From Corallium rubrum (lineage: Eukaryota > Cnidaria > Anthozoa > Scleralcyonacea > Coralliidae): a stretch of DNA of 64,000 bases. The notes under the pieces are model-generated. The model was not told the origin of the DNA, did no database searches, and saw only the letters and a program-made list of their open reading frames with translations. The translations under genes and the position numbers were made by a program. Location: positions 85,674,982 through 85,738,981 of the forward strand of contig OZ035997.1 in NCBI GenBank assembly GCA_964035015.1, read 5' to 3'. This document shows positions 31,701 through 35,157 of the stretch, piece by piece. Each line of letters starts with the position of its first letter. Position 1 is the first letter of the stretch.

Positions 31701-31759
31701 ACCTTCCATCCACTAGTCACCAGGCCATGGAAGATACGTCAACGGCAGAACTCGTATAA
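268..31759 (+). CDS. RNF13-like: RNF13/RNF167-like PA-TM-RING E3 ubiquitin ligase, 5' end missing (nine exons)
   Basis: Exons 268-345, 4191-4310, 8984-9062, 10294-10331, 13034-13074, 15092-15197, 15466-15559, 17125-17205 and 31548-31759 have AG/GT borders, compatible phases and sum to 849 nt (282 residues plus stop). In residues of this partial protein: protease-associated luminal domain about 1-120, one hydrophobic helix about 134-154, basic linker 155-186, RING-H2 192-233 with ligands C192, C195, C210, H212, H215, C218, C230, C233, and a polar tail ending ELV. ERTPLL at 256-261 is an acidic dileucine sorting signal of the type used by endolysosomal proteins. Family members are endosomal/lysosomal membrane E3 ligases that recruit an E2 through the RING. 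The signal peptide exon was not found and probably lies left of the window. Introns are full of transposons. RNF13 versus RNF167 orthology cannot be settled here. Confidence 0.9.
346..840. other. Intron, nothing recognised
   Basis: AT-rich, with a C homopolymer at about 430-444. Confidence 0.6.
841..1838. mobile_element. Inverted pair of a second Penelope-like family (foldback, 28-bp spacer)
   Basis: Arms 841-1322 and 1351-1838 are imperfect reverse complements around an A/T-rich centre. Both arms carry the C-terminal coding region of a Penelope-like protein unrelated in sequence to the one at 23.9-26.6 kb. The arms have diverged, so the event is old. Confidence 0.75.
970..1272 (-). pseudogene. 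Penelope-like GIY-YIG endonuclease fragment, minus arm
   Basis: Mirror copy of the plus arm: FKAQIPMLLRSRIVYKYTCQ then a stop just after CCSAL, so the nuclease is truncated before the YIG strand. Confidence 0.6.
1403..1897 (+). pseudogene. Penelope-like GIY-YIG endonuclease fragment, plus arm
   Basis: Translation contains IPMLLGSRIVYKYTCQC then ALYLGQSRFHLHITRTSEH and GVSPLTGKKL. This is the linker and GIY-YIG nuclease of Penelope-like proteins, with VYKYTC for GIY and YLG for YIG. No reverse transcriptase precedes it. Confidence 0.65.
1898..4190. other. Intron, no gene seen
   Basis: A pair of GC-rich blocks (2769-2825 and 3205-3295, AGGGGCCCCCTGTCGGGG and related) may be the ends of an old transposon. 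A short GATAATCGG-type cluster lies at 3355-3455. Confidence 0.5.
4191..4310 (+). CDS. RNF13-like: RNF13-like exon: PA domain core
   Basis: Flanked by TTTTTGTAACTAG and AAG|GTACAT; 40 codons, phase 0-0. It encodes LYVANPRNGCGPIEKAG and FVLIDDGGCSYYTK. This is the N-G-C-x-P-I turn and the F-x-L-I-x3-G/D-C strand of PA domains, including the two cysteines expected to pair. Confidence 0.85.
4387..4935. repeat. Dispersed repeat family member 1 (CATTACGGAAAA motifs)
   Basis: Shares blocks with 17490-18250: ATGGCACAAGTTACTTCCG, AAATTTTGTGAATTCAACAA, GTCATTACGGAAAAATGTC. The open frames on both strands here are by-products of the repeat. Confidence 0.5.
5399..5500. repeat. Small inverted repeat GACGTCAGAGGGAAACA
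   Basis: GACGTCAGAGGGAAACATTGC and its inverse meet around 5445. A further GACGTCAGAGGGAAACAGTG copy follows at 5461. Confidence 0.6.
6430..6640. repeat. Two tandem palindromic MITE units, TTAACACTTTGAAGCC ends
   Basis: Two about 110-bp units, each TTAACACTTTGAAGCC...GGCTCAAAGTGTTAA-like, with the internal hook CTGGCTAACGCCAGA(T/C)GATT. Confidence 0.7.
7440..7670 (-). mobile_element. tRNA-derived SINE copy 1
   Basis: Minus strand carries a pol III A box (TGGCTCAGTGGTCAGAGCA) and B box (GGTCGTGGGTTCAATTC) at 7595-7663, followed by the body AACTGGTCCCGGTTTGGTC and TTCTACACTCGAA. The body recurs at 9.7-9.9 kb. The acceptor stem does not pair, so it is not a functional tRNA gene. Confidence 0.72.
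8390..8564. mobile_element. 175-bp palindromic MITE, TAAAGCCCGTTCTCCACTAG ends
   Basis: About 40-bp perfect arms ending in CGCGCGAA. A partial relative (TTTTTCACTAGGCGA) is at 6872. Confidence 0.75.
8984..9062 (+). CDS. RNF13-like: RNF13-like exon: PA domain helix and strand
   Basis: Acceptor TTCTTGTAG; donor G|GTTGGT, leaving phase 1. The translation NARDVGYSIAIVRSLDSDSL matches the NA-x2-A-G-Y-x-A-x-I-V-x3-D-S-D segment of the family. A stronger-looking donor four bases downstream (GTAAAT) was rejected because it puts a stop at the start of the next exon. Confidence 0.85.
9083..9678. mobile_element. Shorter relative of the 31.9-33.2 kb DNA transposon
   Basis: Ends ATGGATAGTAAAAAGACTGG and CCAGTCCTTTTACAATCCAT are inverted. 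The interior (TTTGAAACGTCAACATAGTC, AAACAAGCATACTCACGCCA) is mirrored in the 32-kb copy. It starts only about 20 bp after the RNF13-like exon at 8984-9062. Confidence 0.6.
9690..9925. mobile_element. SINE copy 2 with inverted body
   Basis: Shares the body of copy 1 (GAGTGTAGAATATATACGTT, AAGACCAAACCGAGACCAGT) plus a degenerate B box (ATTGAACCCGCGACC). The same body then repeats in reverse orientation at 9868-9925, making a small palindrome. Confidence 0.6.
10294..10331 (+). CDS. RNF13-like: RNF13-like mini-exon: PA domain strand
   Basis: Only 38 nt, between CATACCGTAG and AAG|GTGAGT. After the phase-1 junction it reads SRIDILGLYVGK, matching the I-D-I-P-x-V-F-I-G segment of the PA domain. 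It ends in phase 0. Confidence 0.8.
10345..10795. repeat. Nested MITEs after the 10294-10331 exon
   Basis: Outer inverted pair: AAGTTCTTCGCCGCC / AAATGCTGAAAGCGGCGAG against CTCGTCGCTTTCAGCATTTT. Inner palindromic MITE 10460-10615 with ATAGACCTTT(A/C)CGCACGAAG ends. Confidence 0.6.
10797..11045 (+). pseudogene. CR1/L2-like LINE 3' end
   Basis: 10797-10949 encodes the last 50 residues of a LINE ORF2 (TGQRSFLFRAVKLWNDLPD, LRSYLFEEFYSES). It aligns with the end of LINE B at 60 kb, and the following GAAAAGCCCTTATGGGAG matches that element's 3' UTR. Confidence 0.75.
11421..11874. mobile_element. Foldback MITE with TTAAAGTGTCTATGAAA ends
   Basis: Arms of about 200 bp (for example AAATTTCAAGAGAATCTGATG mirrored at 11770-11800) around a centre near 11640. 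Ends TTAAAGTGTC/GACACTTTAA. Confidence 0.8.
12022..12884. mobile_element. Foldback DNA transposon carrying a RecQ-like helicase fragment
   Basis: Left end (12022-12175) and right end (12706-12884) are imperfect inverted repeats sharing ACCGGTCAGTCC, CTGGGTGCGAGGTTG-like and CACGTGACCAGCCCATGCC blocks. Between them lies helicase-derived sequence and a (TA)n tract. Academ elements are known to carry a superfamily II helicase; that assignment is only a suggestion. No convincing target duplication was found. Confidence 0.5.
12227..12525 (+). pseudogene. RecQ-like DEAD helicase fragment split by (TA)n
   Basis: From ATG 12227 the frame reads NLKPKQVICLEALFNQRYTV then AVLPTRYGKSLIYH, the Q-region and Walker A of RecQ-like helicases with PTGYGKS changed to PTRYGKS. 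A (TA)n tract (12358-12399) intervenes. LLPSLLTERNLHLQRQS and SSSIIPSAVVLEK resemble the following helicase segment before a stop. Motifs II-VI are absent, so it cannot be active. Confidence 0.6.
13034..13074 (+). CDS. RNF13-like: RNF13-like mini-exon: end of PA domain
   Basis: 41 nt between TTTTCTTTAG and GG|GTATGT, reading YTGDVLAEYNHTT and leaving phase 2. It is exactly the phase needed by the following membrane exon and fills the expected gap between the PA strand and the membrane helix. Confidence 0.8.
13408..13512. repeat. Hairpin TTTACAGAAT...ATTCTGTAAA
   Basis: Imperfect palindrome with GGCCGTTCTGTATCGGG mirrored as CCCGATACAGAACGG, directly after a (TA)n tract (13338-13385). Confidence 0.7.
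13513..15091. other. Intron, no gene seen
   Basis: AT-rich unique sequence with a small inverted repeat of ACAGAACTGATATCAGTG at 13799-13915 and repeat copy 1 at 14885-14970. Confidence 0.5.
14885..14970. repeat. CGTGTCGAGATTAGCACCC repeat, copy 1
   Basis: Contains CCGGGCTCCGGGCCTTCGG palindrome. Inverse copies at 46143-46225 and (shorter) 51135-51200 share CTAATCTCGACA(C/T)GCGTGGAG. Confidence 0.65.
15092..15197 (+). CDS. RNF13-like: RNF13-like exon: membrane helix
   Basis: Acceptor TTATTTCAG, donor TTG|GTAAGT. It encodes the juxtamembrane strand and a hydrophobic helix containing YLIPLVIIIGICFILMILFL, very close to the family pattern Y-L-I-P-x2-I-I-x-G-I-C. Phase 2 in, phase 0 out. Confidence 0.92.
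15466..15559 (+). CDS. RNF13-like: RNF13-like exon: cytosolic basic linker
   Basis: Acceptor TTTATATAG, donor GAAG|GTATGT, 94 nt. It encodes a strongly basic juxtamembrane stretch (KYWRTRIQERRSRL) and LKKIPTKKYKE, matching the conserved L-K-K-x-P-x-x-K-F/Y-K linker just before the RING. Confidence 0.9.
16741..17060 (+). repeat. TGTTAACA-rich dispersed repeat, copy 1
   Basis: About 320 bp built from AACAGGTTGT / ACAACCTGTT modules (AGCAAGGCTGTTAACAGG, GTCAACAACCTGTTACAGAC). A second copy in the same orientation is at 28131-28440. It lies 65 bp before the RING exon at 17125. Confidence 0.8.
17125..17205 (+). CDS. RNF13-like: RNF13-like exon: first half of RING-H2
   Basis: Acceptor TTTATTCTTAG, donor CCACG|GTAAGT. 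It encodes DEYDLCAICLDDYKVG and EKLRILPCNH: zinc ligands 1-4 of the RING-H2. The exon stops right after ligand 4, so the RING is divided by the 14.3-kb last intron. Confidence 0.95.
17490..18250. repeat. Dispersed repeat family member 2
   Basis: Same blocks as 4387-4935 (ATGGCACGAATTACTTCCGG; inverted TTGAATTCACAAAATTTTGG), with tandem ATATCAGACCGAG-type palindromes around 17840-17980. Confidence 0.5.
18850..19600. repeat. Dispersed repeat interrupted by a GAGACC MITE
   Basis: 18850-19281 and 19526-19600 read as one repeat (ends CACCAGCAGCAAT | ATCTTAAACGTCACACG) split by a palindromic insert 19282-19525 with TAGAGACCTTGAGATACCCC ends and GGGTTCGGTTTACGGGTACG modules. Confidence 0.55.
19759..19833 (-). 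mobile_element. tRNA-like SINE head
   Basis: Minus strand TGGCTCAAAGGTTTGAGCA and GGTTGTGGGTTCGAGGC are A and B boxes. The putative acceptor ends do not pair. Confidence 0.5.
20016..21136. repeat. Host inverted repeat region split by later insertions
   Basis: AGTATGAGTTCAGTCAAGTC at about 20094 is mirrored near 21127-21095, and AAAATGGAAATACCTTCCCAC at 20630 is mirrored near 21058. The outer part (CGCCGAATTTTGATCGTT at 20019) is mirrored at 30340-30357, beyond the CACTA-like element. Confidence 0.6.
20171..20479. mobile_element. 309-bp MITE, Mutator-like
   Basis: About 85-bp terminal inverted repeats starting TAGTCTCCCTCGCAGCCGTT. Flanked by a 10-bp duplication ATGGTCAAAG (20161-20170 and 20480-20489). 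Long TIRs with a 9-11 bp duplication suit Mutator-like elements. Confidence 0.85.
21134..21664. mobile_element. 531-bp MITE with GGGGGGCTATTATAG ends
   Basis: Inverted ends GGGGGGCTATTATAG / CTATAATAGCCCCCC, flanked by ACTTGA at 21128-21133 and 21665-21670. The interior is rich in GCGGTTA/GGCGGTT motifs. Confidence 0.75.
21699..22107. repeat. Left subterminal array of AAGGTGTGTTAA-type units
   Basis: About 20 copies of GGTGTGTT or its complement AACACACC spaced 10-25 bp, many arranged as short palindromes such as AACACACCATAAGGTGTGTT. Unit order is irregular, unlike a simple tandem repeat. Confidence 0.9.
22108..23517. other. Interior of the CACTA-like element, no ORF
   Basis: No open frame of note. 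23205-23375 is an inverted pair of GGGTC(A/C)TTCCAG(G/A)AAA and GGAGGGGGG motifs. A (TA)n tract ends it at 23518-23555. Confidence 0.5.
23604..23643 (-). ncRNA. Hammerhead-ribozyme-like motif (Penelope copy A)
   Basis: Read on the minus strand: stem I 5' arm UUUCUC, core CUGACGA, possible stem II GGGC/GCUC with a CUUC loop, core GAAA, then C-GUC and stem I 3' arm GAGAAG. Hammerheads are known in Penelope-like elements. Caveats: one extra A precedes stem II, and stem III is only A-U and C-G with no loop, so a monomer may be inactive. Confidence 0.5.
23893..26604 (-). CDS. Penelope-like reverse transcriptase with GIY-YIG endonuclease, 903 aa
   Basis: Intact ORF. Reverse transcriptase motifs: TMDVKSLYT (about 451-459), GVAMGTKMGP (about 512-521) and YGRFIDD (about 547-553, the Penelope form of the YxDD box). 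A cysteine-rich linker CCRGRCNTC sits near 770. A C-terminal GIY-YIG nuclease follows, with IYCISC (about 808), YIGETGRRLGDRF (about 820-832) and the downstream glutamate in RRKQEMRLIY. This order defines Penelope-like elements, which prime at the target using the nuclease. One position differs from the partial copy: HLRY here, HLRD at 27204. Confidence 0.95.
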   Translation of the reverse strand: MVNRKNLNRRLRNEMVCYISLFSSSIAKPSLRFFDLILNKTRFCNHISFLSRCLHHNVVPNGFKSSFNFNYFNSQHVARSVMAACHKHSRRLMRITIHSMSQHVNKIDSDILNVKTNLSNVCPTVIYSGITQFIRSLNSKFYTFLKASKTSKFNTLVGPRPVSNSNHTNSTSNVNLVVTIPPDLPLSDPERSVLAKGLKFVPNPGPIDSFSVKEDTETFFRRLRLKAHFHNNSSIQQKDVFEAANPKKSSWSPPEGQFGSLDLFIRQCRHDIDQLPPFRPKRPSNLSSSELSSLKSLRSRNDIVIKPADKGGALVVWRADLYREEAQRQLNDTAFYSRVDGDLTSQHNTTIRSTINNLITTGELPDTASNLLTTTPRTPVMYFLPKIHKPNNPGRPIVSACGCPTQAISSYLDHIMAPLVKNLPSYIKDTKHALKICDHISFQGSHHFIFTMDVKSLYTVIPHHDGLQALKYFFDQRTTQEPSTTTLLRLAELVLTLNNFSFDGEHYQQVSGVAMGTKMGPNYANLFVGYVEKQIFEQYTGFLPDYYGRFIDDCLGTASCSRADLVCFINYVNDFHPALQFTWEISETSVSFLDILISINGNKLSTSVFYKTTDSHSYLLFSSHHPKHTKTSIPFSQFLRLRRLCSEDDDFNAKCLEMRNFFVNRGYPSHLLDTALHKVSNISHSDTLSEPLATISNEKVPLVLTFHPFNFKVRDIINRNFGLIKNDPETSSIFSEKPLVSFRHSKNIRENVVHSSLQQALVSHVGTSSCCRGRCNTCKYLDSSISISAPKCRFNITHSFTCTSSNLIYCISCSKCPMLYIGETGRRLGDRFVEHLRYVKYNVQNKPVARHFNSANHSFSNMKICAIQPITGCNDTRRKQEMRLIYKLGTIHPHGLNERFSFI
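26716..26755 (-). ncRNA. Hammerhead-ribozyme-like motif (Penelope copy B)
   Basis: Same 40-nt motif as at 23604-23643, in the tandem partial copy. Confidence 0.5.
27005..27699. pseudogene. Partial Penelope endonuclease copies, head to head
   Basis: On the minus strand 27005-27436 encodes the last 143 residues of the Penelope protein (zinc-finger-like linker plus GIY-YIG nuclease) without any reverse transcriptase. On the plus strand 27509-27699 encodes the last 63 residues again. The open frame 27346-27699 on the plus strand is a chimera created by the inversion junction and is unlikely to be functional. Confidence 0.85.
27949..27988 (+). ncRNA. Hammerhead-ribozyme-like motif (Penelope copy C)
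   Basis: Same motif on the plus strand, in the inverted arm. Copies B and C face each other within one inverted repeat. Confidence 0.5.
28131..28440 (+). repeat. TGTTAACA-rich dispersed repeat, copy 2
   Basis: Direct copy of 16741-17060 with small differences, located just right of the Penelope insertion. Confidence 0.8.
28581..28740. repeat. (CAAA)n and (CA)n microsatellites
   Basis: (CAAA)n at 28581-28704 followed by (CA)n at 28707-28740. Long open frames here (poly VCLF or TNKQ) are artefacts of the repeat. Confidence 0.98.
29181..29258 (-). CDS. Candidate first coding exon of a small unknown gene inside the CACTA-like element
   Basis: Minus strand: GCCATGG start context, 26 codons (MEIELNQESPRSFSRTRLRL...), then AGCAAG|GTAAAG donor. 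Upstream (29430-29520) is a CpG-richer patch with GCATGCGCGG, an NRF1-like site. Possible downstream splice signals lie near 28550-28483 (donor GTTG|GTAAGT) and at 22602 (acceptor TTTTACAG). The spliced product would be very short and is not recognised, so this is a hypothesis only. Confidence 0.2.
29695..30285. repeat. Right subterminal array of AAGGTGTGTT units
   Basis: Inverse counterpart of the left array. It is more degenerate toward the interior (AAGATGTGTT variants near 29695-29800) and densest next to the terminus. Confidence 0.9.
30551..30625 (-). mobile_element. tRNA-like SINE head, left of an inverted pair
   Basis: Minus strand GTAGCTCAATGATAGAGCG then GTTGTGGGTTCGAGTCCC. An inverse relative lies at 31372-31446, and flanking sequence (CATACTTGCACATAGCAG) is also mirrored. 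Confidence 0.55.
31372..31446 (+). mobile_element. tRNA-like SINE head, right of an inverted pair
   Basis: Plus strand GTAGCTCAATGGTTAGAGCG then GTTGTTGGTTCGAGTCCC. It lies 100 bp before the terminal RNF13-like exon. Acceptor-stem pairing is poor. Confidence 0.55.
31548..31759 (+). CDS. RNF13-like: RNF13-like terminal exon: second half of RING-H2 and tail
   Basis: Acceptor TACTTCTGTAG. It begins AYHCKCVDPWL and continues KKTCPVCKQ, giving ligands 5-8 and the W-L of the E2-binding surface. A charged linker, the ERTPLL dileucine motif and a stop TAA at 31757-31759 follow. No clear polyadenylation signal was identified before the transposon that starts near 31916. Confidence 0.95.
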
Positions 31760-32117
31760 TTTTGGCGTTCATGTGAAAATTAGTACGGAGTGATTATTGG
31801 ACGCAAGTACTAAGTAACACTTTCATTCCCGACGTTCTACTATTATTCTTGATTATTTGACTTTTAATTCATTGATATTTTAGGTGTTTCTAGACAGTTT
31901 TTGAAGTTACAGCATGCCTGGATTGTAAATAGACAGGATAGGAAACTAATAGTCACGTTGTGCATTTTGAGCCCTTTGATTGGTCAAATCGCATTTCACT
32001 CAGTTTCCAAGTCATGAAACCTATAGTTGAAAATTGTGCTGTCACGAATGGCGTGAGTATGCTTGTTTTACTGAGGTTTAAGTGCACGTTTCTTCAATTC
32101 TTCATATTCTCACATTC

Positions 32118-32300
32118 AAGAATAGAATAGAATAAAACTTTATTTTACGAGGGGAAAGACGTATTAAAGGTTATCTAACATACGGCCCTCACAATATTAC
32201 AATATTTACAAATACAACAGACATAACTAATACACTATATATGGAAATAATGTCAAGTGATAAACTAGTCAAGTAGAAACACATTTAGATGACTGTATGT
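32118..32300 (-). mobile_element. Probable LINE 3' tail with (ATTCT)n end
   Basis: Minus strand reads ...GTGAGGGCCGTATGTTAGATAACC...AATAAAGTTTTATTCTATTCTATTCT, a typical non-LTR 3' UTR with AATAAA and a short tandem end. No coding sequence is included. Confidence 0.45.
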
Positions 32301-32570
32301 TGACATTTCAAATAATTTTATCGCTTTGCAAACCCGCCGAAGCCACAATCGAGTGTTTGAGGTAAACGTTATTCATCTTTGTTTTGATGTTTTCTGTTTT
32401 GCTTCGGAGAAACTGGCGTGGCCAAAAAGACTTTGTTTTGCTTGGAATTTGTGTTGCATTTGTTTTTACGTAGTAAACTTTGATATTTTCTTTTAAAATG
32501 AGTAATAATAGACGGGCTTTTTATCGTAATGTGCCGGCTTTGTTGGATTTACAGGCAATTCGATTATCAT

Positions 32571-33062
32571 TTTAAAGTGTATATGAAACTAAAATTAAGT
32601 TTGTCTTATTTGAAAGAACTCTTAAAATAATGGGGAATATCAATTTACAGCTTTTTCATATTTTACTTAGTTCTTGAGATATTTAGACTTATGTGATATT
32701 CAAATGAGATAAACGAACCATAAGGTTCGTTTTTTTCTAATTAACATATTCGAAAATCGCGAATATTTTTAAGATTATTGAACAAAATCACTTGTAACTT
32801 TACATATTGCTACAGTTCATGCAACTAAACATGAAAGACAAGTTGCAAGTGATTTTGATCAATAATCTTAAAAATATTCACGATTTTCGAATATGTTAAT
32901 TAGAAAAAAACGAACCATAAGTTATCTCATTTGAATATCACATAAGTCTAAATATCTCAAGAACTAAATAAAATATGAAAAAGCTGTAAATTGATATTCC
33001 CCATTATTTTAAGAGTTCTTTCAAATAAGACAAACTAAATTTTCGTTTCATATACACTTTAA
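32571..33062. mobile_element. Foldback MITE with TTAAAGTGTATATGAAA ends
   Basis: Near-perfect arms of about 240 bp meeting near 32825. Ends read TTTAAAGTG and CACTTTAA. The same end motif bounds 11421-11874, so they form one terminal-motif family, possibly with TTAA duplications. Confidence 0.75.
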
Positions 33063-34033
33063 GATGCATTAATCCTAAACTTTGAATATAGTAGGGGGCT
33101 TTTTAAACTTGTTAATTTCAACCAGTTTGTCATGCTCACGCCATCAGGTTTCCTATCCAGTCTTTTTACTATTCATGGTTACAGTGCCAAACCAGGATGA
33201 TTTGGTTTTGATATAAAAGTATACGTCTGCTTGCATTAAGTTTGCTGCTGAAATGATGAAAATGAGTAATATTGAAATGAACACTTGGTATACGGTTCCA
33301 ATTTGAGCTTGGATACATCTATGTAATTAATGTTTTCACTTAAACGTTTCACGTAAGAAACTAACACGTTGTTTAGTGCAGGGCTTACGTAATCTTACTA
33401 TTTCGTTTTTCAACGGTTTTCAACGACCGCTCAGTAACAAATCAGATCGCAGTAAAGTCGCATTGAGACCGCTCACGTGAAAGCATAATCAATAGAGATA
33501 TGAATTGCACCATCAGATTAATCAATGAATTGCGTAATCAGATTGCACCATTCATCATAATAGTCCGCTATATAGTTATGCCTAACTAACTAAGTTTTGC
33601 GAGGGCCAATCAAATCTTTAAAAACGCGTTATCCACGTGCTTCATGCTTGCAGAAAGGTTTATTGGTCCAGTGGTCCGATATTTCTCTCGCGATTTTACA
33701 ACACCGTTTTACCTTAGAAACATCACAGTCACAACGTGTAACAGTTTCTCGTTTGAAAAATATATATAGATGAAAATTACGCGTATCCAAGCTCAAATTG
33801 AAACCGTATTATTTCATCAACGGGCATTGGCACAAGTTCTTTCAAATTAAGCAAACTTAATTTTGTATTACCAATACCCTTTAAAGTGCTTATATATAAA
33901 ATAGATATTAAGCCTGTCTTATTTGAAAGAACACTTAAAATGACAAAGTAACATCTGTAGTTTTTCGTTTTCTGTCATCGCTTCTGAGATTTTTTTGTTT
34001 GTTTGATATTTAAAAGTCACATGTGACGTACAC

Positions 34034-34276
34034 AACACCGCTGCCAAACGTTTGCGCATGTGTGAATTCGCTGAGTAAACATTGCAAGAGAAGTGGGGAC
34101 TAGCCGTGGCGACAACAACCAGACAGTTACCTACCTTATCTTTTTGATCGTATGCTTATAATTTTAACTTTTGTGTCGGACTCTCGGACCAGTCCAAATA
34201 TTTCTGTGTTTTCTCGCTCTTTTTCCGAGGACGAGCTCGGACGTCGCACATGCTCAAAACGTTTAGCAGCGGTGTT
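34034..34276. mobile_element. MITE copy 1, AACACCGCTGCC ends
   Basis: TIR AACACCGCTGCCAAACGTTT, with its inverse ending GGTGTT. 9-bp duplication GACGTACAC at 34025-34033 and 34277-34285, which suggests a Mutator-like family. Confidence 0.82.
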
Positions 34277-34614
34277 GACGTACACGTGCATAATGACTTA
34301 TTGGAGAAGGGTGTATATCGTTGCTATTATCAAACCAAAATATAATTCGAAGGAAGCATGTGGATGTGTTTTTCCCACAACAACAAACATGTAGGATTTC
34401 AAGTGATTTCGTTTGATAATAGCGAAGATATAACCTCCGTTAAGTCATTATGCAGTTGTGCCTGTGCCTTTAAAATTTGCAAATCAAGAAATACCATTTA
34501 AAGTGATCTTAACTCTTCTAAAATTGATTATAGTATATATGATTGAAGTTTATTGTCTAAAGGCCTGTTTACAAGGAACTGAGAAAGCGAAAGTAGTAAG
34601 AATCAGGAGTAGGG

Positions 34615-34940
34615 AACACCGCTGCCAAACGTTTGCAAACGTTGCAAGAAAAGCGGGAACTAGCCGTGGCGACAACAACCAGACAATGAGACCCGACTAT
34701 TCATTAGTGTTTTAAAAAAAATACTAAAGAAAATTACGAAGGGGTAAATTCAGAATATGTTACAGTATTGACAAAGAAGCCATGCAGAAATTACCTACTT
34801 TATCTTTTTGGTAGTATGCTTATAATTTTAACTTTTGTGTCGGACTCTCGGACCAGTCCAAATATTTCATTGTTTTCCCGCTCTTTTTCCCAGGACGAGC
34901 TCGGATGCCGCATATGCGCAAAACGTTTGGCAGCGGTGTT
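34615..34940. mobile_element. MITE copy 2, same family
   Basis: Same ends and body as copy 1 with about 80-100 bp of extra internal sequence. 9-bp duplication GGAGTAGGG at 34606-34614 and 34941-34949. The Ty3 element's CTATC duplication starts at the very next base. Confidence 0.82.
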
Positions 34941-34954
34941 GGAGTAGGGCTATC

Positions 34955-35121
34955 TGTTGTGTCTCGTATAACAAATAACAATGTAGTAACAACACAACTT
35001 TATTATAAGAATATTAAAGAGTAAAACATATGGAAATATAAGAGTTCAAACTTCGACGTTCAACAAAACGTTCAACAGACGTTATTCACTTAAGCCGCTG
35101 GCCAACTGTTGTGACATAACA
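34955..35121 (-). repeat. 3' LTR of Ty3 element
   Basis: 167 bp, bounded outside by CTATC. Internally adjacent on the minus strand is the polypurine tract GGGGGAGGAA (35122-35133). Confidence 0.93.
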
Positions 35122-35157
35122 TTCCTCCCCCAATAAGTTACAAGTTACAAGTTACAA

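Larger units (their letters stand above)
31916..33176. mobile_element. DNA transposon with nested insertions
   Basis: Related terminal repeats (GACAGGATAGGAAAC left; GTTTCCTATCCAGTC right, with ATTCATGG at the end) and a TTACAG repeat on both flanks. It contains the LINE tail (32118) and the 32571-33062 foldback. A shorter relative lies at 9083-9678. Confidence 0.55.
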
